This document shows positions 4,111-6,003 of a stretch of DNA of 6,003 nucleotides, piece by piece. Within the stretch, counting starts at the first letter, position 1. The number at the start of each line of letters is the position of its first letter. This DNA is from Oligoflexales bacterium (GTDB lineage: Bacteria; Bdellovibrionota; Oligoflexia; Oligoflexales; Oligoflexaceae): the NCBI GenBank assembly GCA_015232735.1, contig JADFZC010000168.1:1-6003 (forward strand), in the 5' to 3' direction. The translations under genes were made by a program, and so were the position numbers. Below the pieces are notes generated by a model that worked only from the letters and a program-made list of their open reading frames with translations, did no database searches and was not told the DNA's origin.

Positions 4111-6003
4111 TCAGAAGGCGACCAGCTGAGAATTTACTTTTTCGGGAATCGTTGAAGGAATTTCCCTCAAGTAGGATTCGTCAAGATACATTTCACGGTA
4201 TTTATCATAGTATCTCATGATTTTTTTAACATATCGCCTTGTTTCAGGGTAGCTTATTGTTTCAACGAACTCGTCGAGGTTACAGCCGTTACAGATTTTC
4301 AGCCACTCGTTTACCGCTGATGGGCCGGCATTGTAGGCGGCAAGGGCTACTATCTGGTTTCCGTTGTAGTAACGGATAAGGTGTTTTAAATAAAAGCTGC
4401 CATATACCAGATTGGTTGCAGGATCTGACATTTTTTCAAGCTGCACCTTCGAGTCACCCATAAGAGTTGAAATTTTGGCAAAAGTGTAAGGCATCATCTG
4501 CATAAGGCCGGCAGCTCCCACGGGAGAATTGGCATTTGGATTGAAATTGCTTTCAGCCCTTATTACGCTTAAAATGAAAAACTTGTCGATTTCCAGAATT
4601 CCTGATACAGGTTCTATCACCTCATCAAATGCAAGAGGGAAGCTGGCTCTTCTTTTTGCCAGCCTGCTTTCAACGTCCATTGGCGTGGAATCTTTATAGT
4701 TTGAACGGTTCAGCTTATTTTCATTTATTGCCAGAAGGTTATCTTCACTTCCAGTTGTTGCTCTCAGATCAAGGTCGCTTGATTTGTCCGTGGTGTTTGC
4801 AGCAAGCATTGTATTGGAATTCTCAGCCCAGTTGGATATTTTTTTCCGTATCTCAGGATATCCGCCAAGTATAATTGTCGAATAATAATTATATGGAGAT
4901 TTTCGTACTATATCCTTGAAAATGGAATAGGCCTTGTCTTTCTCTCCCTTGTTCAAAAGGATTTTTGCCTGCCAATACTCTTTTCCCATGGGTTCAACCG
5001 GATCAAGGGAATTTATATAGTCAGCTTTTTTGAGAACATCAAGGGCGTTGCCATAGTCTCTGGCAAGGTAAAGATTCCAGAAATGCTGCCATTTATATCT
5101 TTCGTCATCTGTGATTTTTGCCAGTTCTTCGTAAATATTTGCGGACTGCTTGAATTTTTTCTGTTTTGCCAAAACAACAGCCAGATTTACAAGCGCCCAG
5201 ATATCCCTTTTTCCGGTTTTCGCATTTTGGAAATATGATCTGTAATTTTTTTCCGATTCGATTTCGTTTTCGAGGTGATTGTGGATCTCACCAAGATATT
5301 TGAAAATAATGGTTCGGGATTCTTCGGAGGATACAATATCTTTCTGTACATTTGCGAGAGCCAGGGCATCTTTATATTGTCTGATTAAAATCAAGACCCT
5401 TATTTTTTCGATTTCCGTAAGCAGTCTGACTTGTGAGCAGTATTTAACCGGATAATTCAGTATCCAGTTTATTTTCTCCCTTAGGTGGTTGTTTGGTGCA
5501 ACATTTCTGCTTAGTCTTTTAAGGTAATCCACACTGAACCGGTATCCGTTTTTACCGTATTTTCCGCCTTTTTCCATATCGCTTATGAGTCTGTCCAACG
5601 CCCATACCGATTCTTCGGTAATTGGATATTTGAGTGCCATATGCTCAAGCAGTCCGTAATATTTTTCCCTGTCACTGTTTTCATATACCAATGAAGTCTC
5701 TTTTATTATGACATTTGCCTGAAGATGAAGAGGAACCCTGGCGGAATATTCCTTATAGGCAATCGCATATTTTTTAAAATCATTTATTTCAAAAAGGGAA
5801 GAAAGCAGGAGCTCAAGAGCTGTAATCTCCAGCTTTTTGTCTTCTATGCTGTTAATTGAGTTATCCAATAATCTGATTGCGGGTTCATAGATTTTTTCAT
5901 TAACGTAAGCCTGAGCCCTATATACGCTTATTTGAGCCTTTGTATACTTGTCGAGATTTTTTTCGAGGCTGTCTGCCAATGTGATGTATTGGTATGATAA
6001 TTT
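4111..6003 (-). CDS. Soluble lytic murein transglycosylase (Slt type), 5' end beyond the window
   Basis: This periplasmic enzyme cleaves the glycan strands of peptidoglycan between MurNAc and GlcNAc, forming 1,6-anhydro-MurNAc ends, in wall turnover and remodelling. The frame is open to the right edge, with 630 codons visible. A TTG at 5979 is the first possible start, but it has no ribosome site and in-frame sense codons continue upstream (KLSYQYIT). The real start and any signal peptide are therefore outside. Counting from that TTG, residues 1-380 are helical TPR-like repeats, including YWQAKILLNKGEKDKA (335-350), as in the Slt70 superhelix. Residues 384-445 are an N-, S- and D-rich linker. 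Residues 460-595 are the catalytic SLT domain: the catalytic Glu is E476 in IRAESNFNP, followed by GAAGLMQMMPYTF (488-500), AAYNAGP (547-553) and YPETRRYVKKIMRYY (577-591). All key motifs are intact. The gene is 244 bp upstream of the lipoprotein-like gene on the same strand. Confidence 0.95.
   Translation of the reverse strand, partial: KLSYQYITLADSLEKNLDKYTKAQISVYRAQAYVNEKIYEPAIRLLDNSINSIEDKKLEITALELLLSSLFEINDFKKYAIAYKEYSARVPLHLQANVIIKETSLVYENSDREKYYGLLEHMALKYPITEESVWALDRLISDMEKGGKYGKNGYRFSVDYLKRLSRNVAPNNHLREKINWILNYPVKYCSQVRLLTEIEKIRVLILIRQYKDALALANVQKDIVSSEESRTIIFKYLGEIHNHLENEIESEKNYRSYFQNAKTGKRDIWALVNLAVVLAKQKKFKQSANIYEELAKITDDERYKWQHFWNLYLARDYGNALDVLKKADYINSLDPVEPMGKEYWQAKILLNKGEKDKAYSIFKDIVRKSPYNYYSTIILGGYPEIRKKISNWAENSNTMLAANTTDKSSDLDLRATTGSEDNLLAINENKLNRSNYKDSTPMDVESRLAKRRASFPLAFDEVIEPVSGILEIDKFFILSVIRAESNFNPNANSPVGAAGLMQMMPYTFAKISTLMGDSKVQLEKMSDPATNLVYGSFYLKHLIRYYNGNQIVALAAYNAGPSAVNEWLKICNGCNLDEFVETISYPETRRYVKKIMRYYDKYREMYLDESYLREIPSTIPEKVNSQLVAF

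Noticed and set aside
4629..4874. 81-residue plus-strand frame
   Set aside because: Antisense to the transglycosylase linker region; no ribosome site or domain.
5979..5979. TTG as the start of the transglycosylase
   Set aside because: No Shine-Dalgarno precedes it, the frame continues to the window edge, and no signal peptide follows it although the family is exported. The gene is treated as cut by the window.

Overview
The window looks like ordinary chromosome from a Gram-negative (diderm) bacterium with moderately low GC content. The envelope genes support this: a probable outer-membrane protein, a lipoprotein-type secreted protein and a periplasmic murein transglycosylase. The Slt-type enzyme with a long TPR-like N-terminus and the type II branched-chain aminotransferase would fit a deltaproteobacterial or Bdellovibrio-like lineage. 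That placement is a guess from general resemblance and the sequence does not settle it. I see no mobile element, CRISPR array, tRNA or rRNA.

Layout. Positions 1-135 hold a strong GC-rich hairpin with a T-tract, probably the terminator of a plus-strand gene that ends at or before the left edge. An AT-rich stretch follows, with a consensus TATAAT for the first gene. Positions 136-1689 (+) encode a 517-residue secreted protein with a small beta-rich domain, an acidic linker and a probable C-terminal beta-barrel. Only 9 bp later begins a block of three minus-strand genes. These are ilvE (2775 to 1699), a conserved lipoprotein-like protein of unknown function (3866 to 2922), and a soluble lytic transglycosylase (4111 up to the right edge, with its 5' end outside the window).

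The minus-strand genes are separated by 146 bp and 244 bp, so they are probably not one tightly coupled operon. The 244-bp gap (3867-4110) is the least ordinary part of the window. It contains a plausible minus-strand promoter, an 8-bp inverted repeat at the predicted transcription start, a pair of mutually exclusive hairpins, and two overlapping small open frames on opposite strands (27 aa on minus, 59 aa on plus). None of these is proven.

Three of the four main genes act in or on the cell envelope, and the fourth is amino-acid metabolism. No convincing new multi-gene system is visible. The best leads are the uncharacterised lipoprotein family, the unusual architecture of the first protein, and the structured 244-bp leader.
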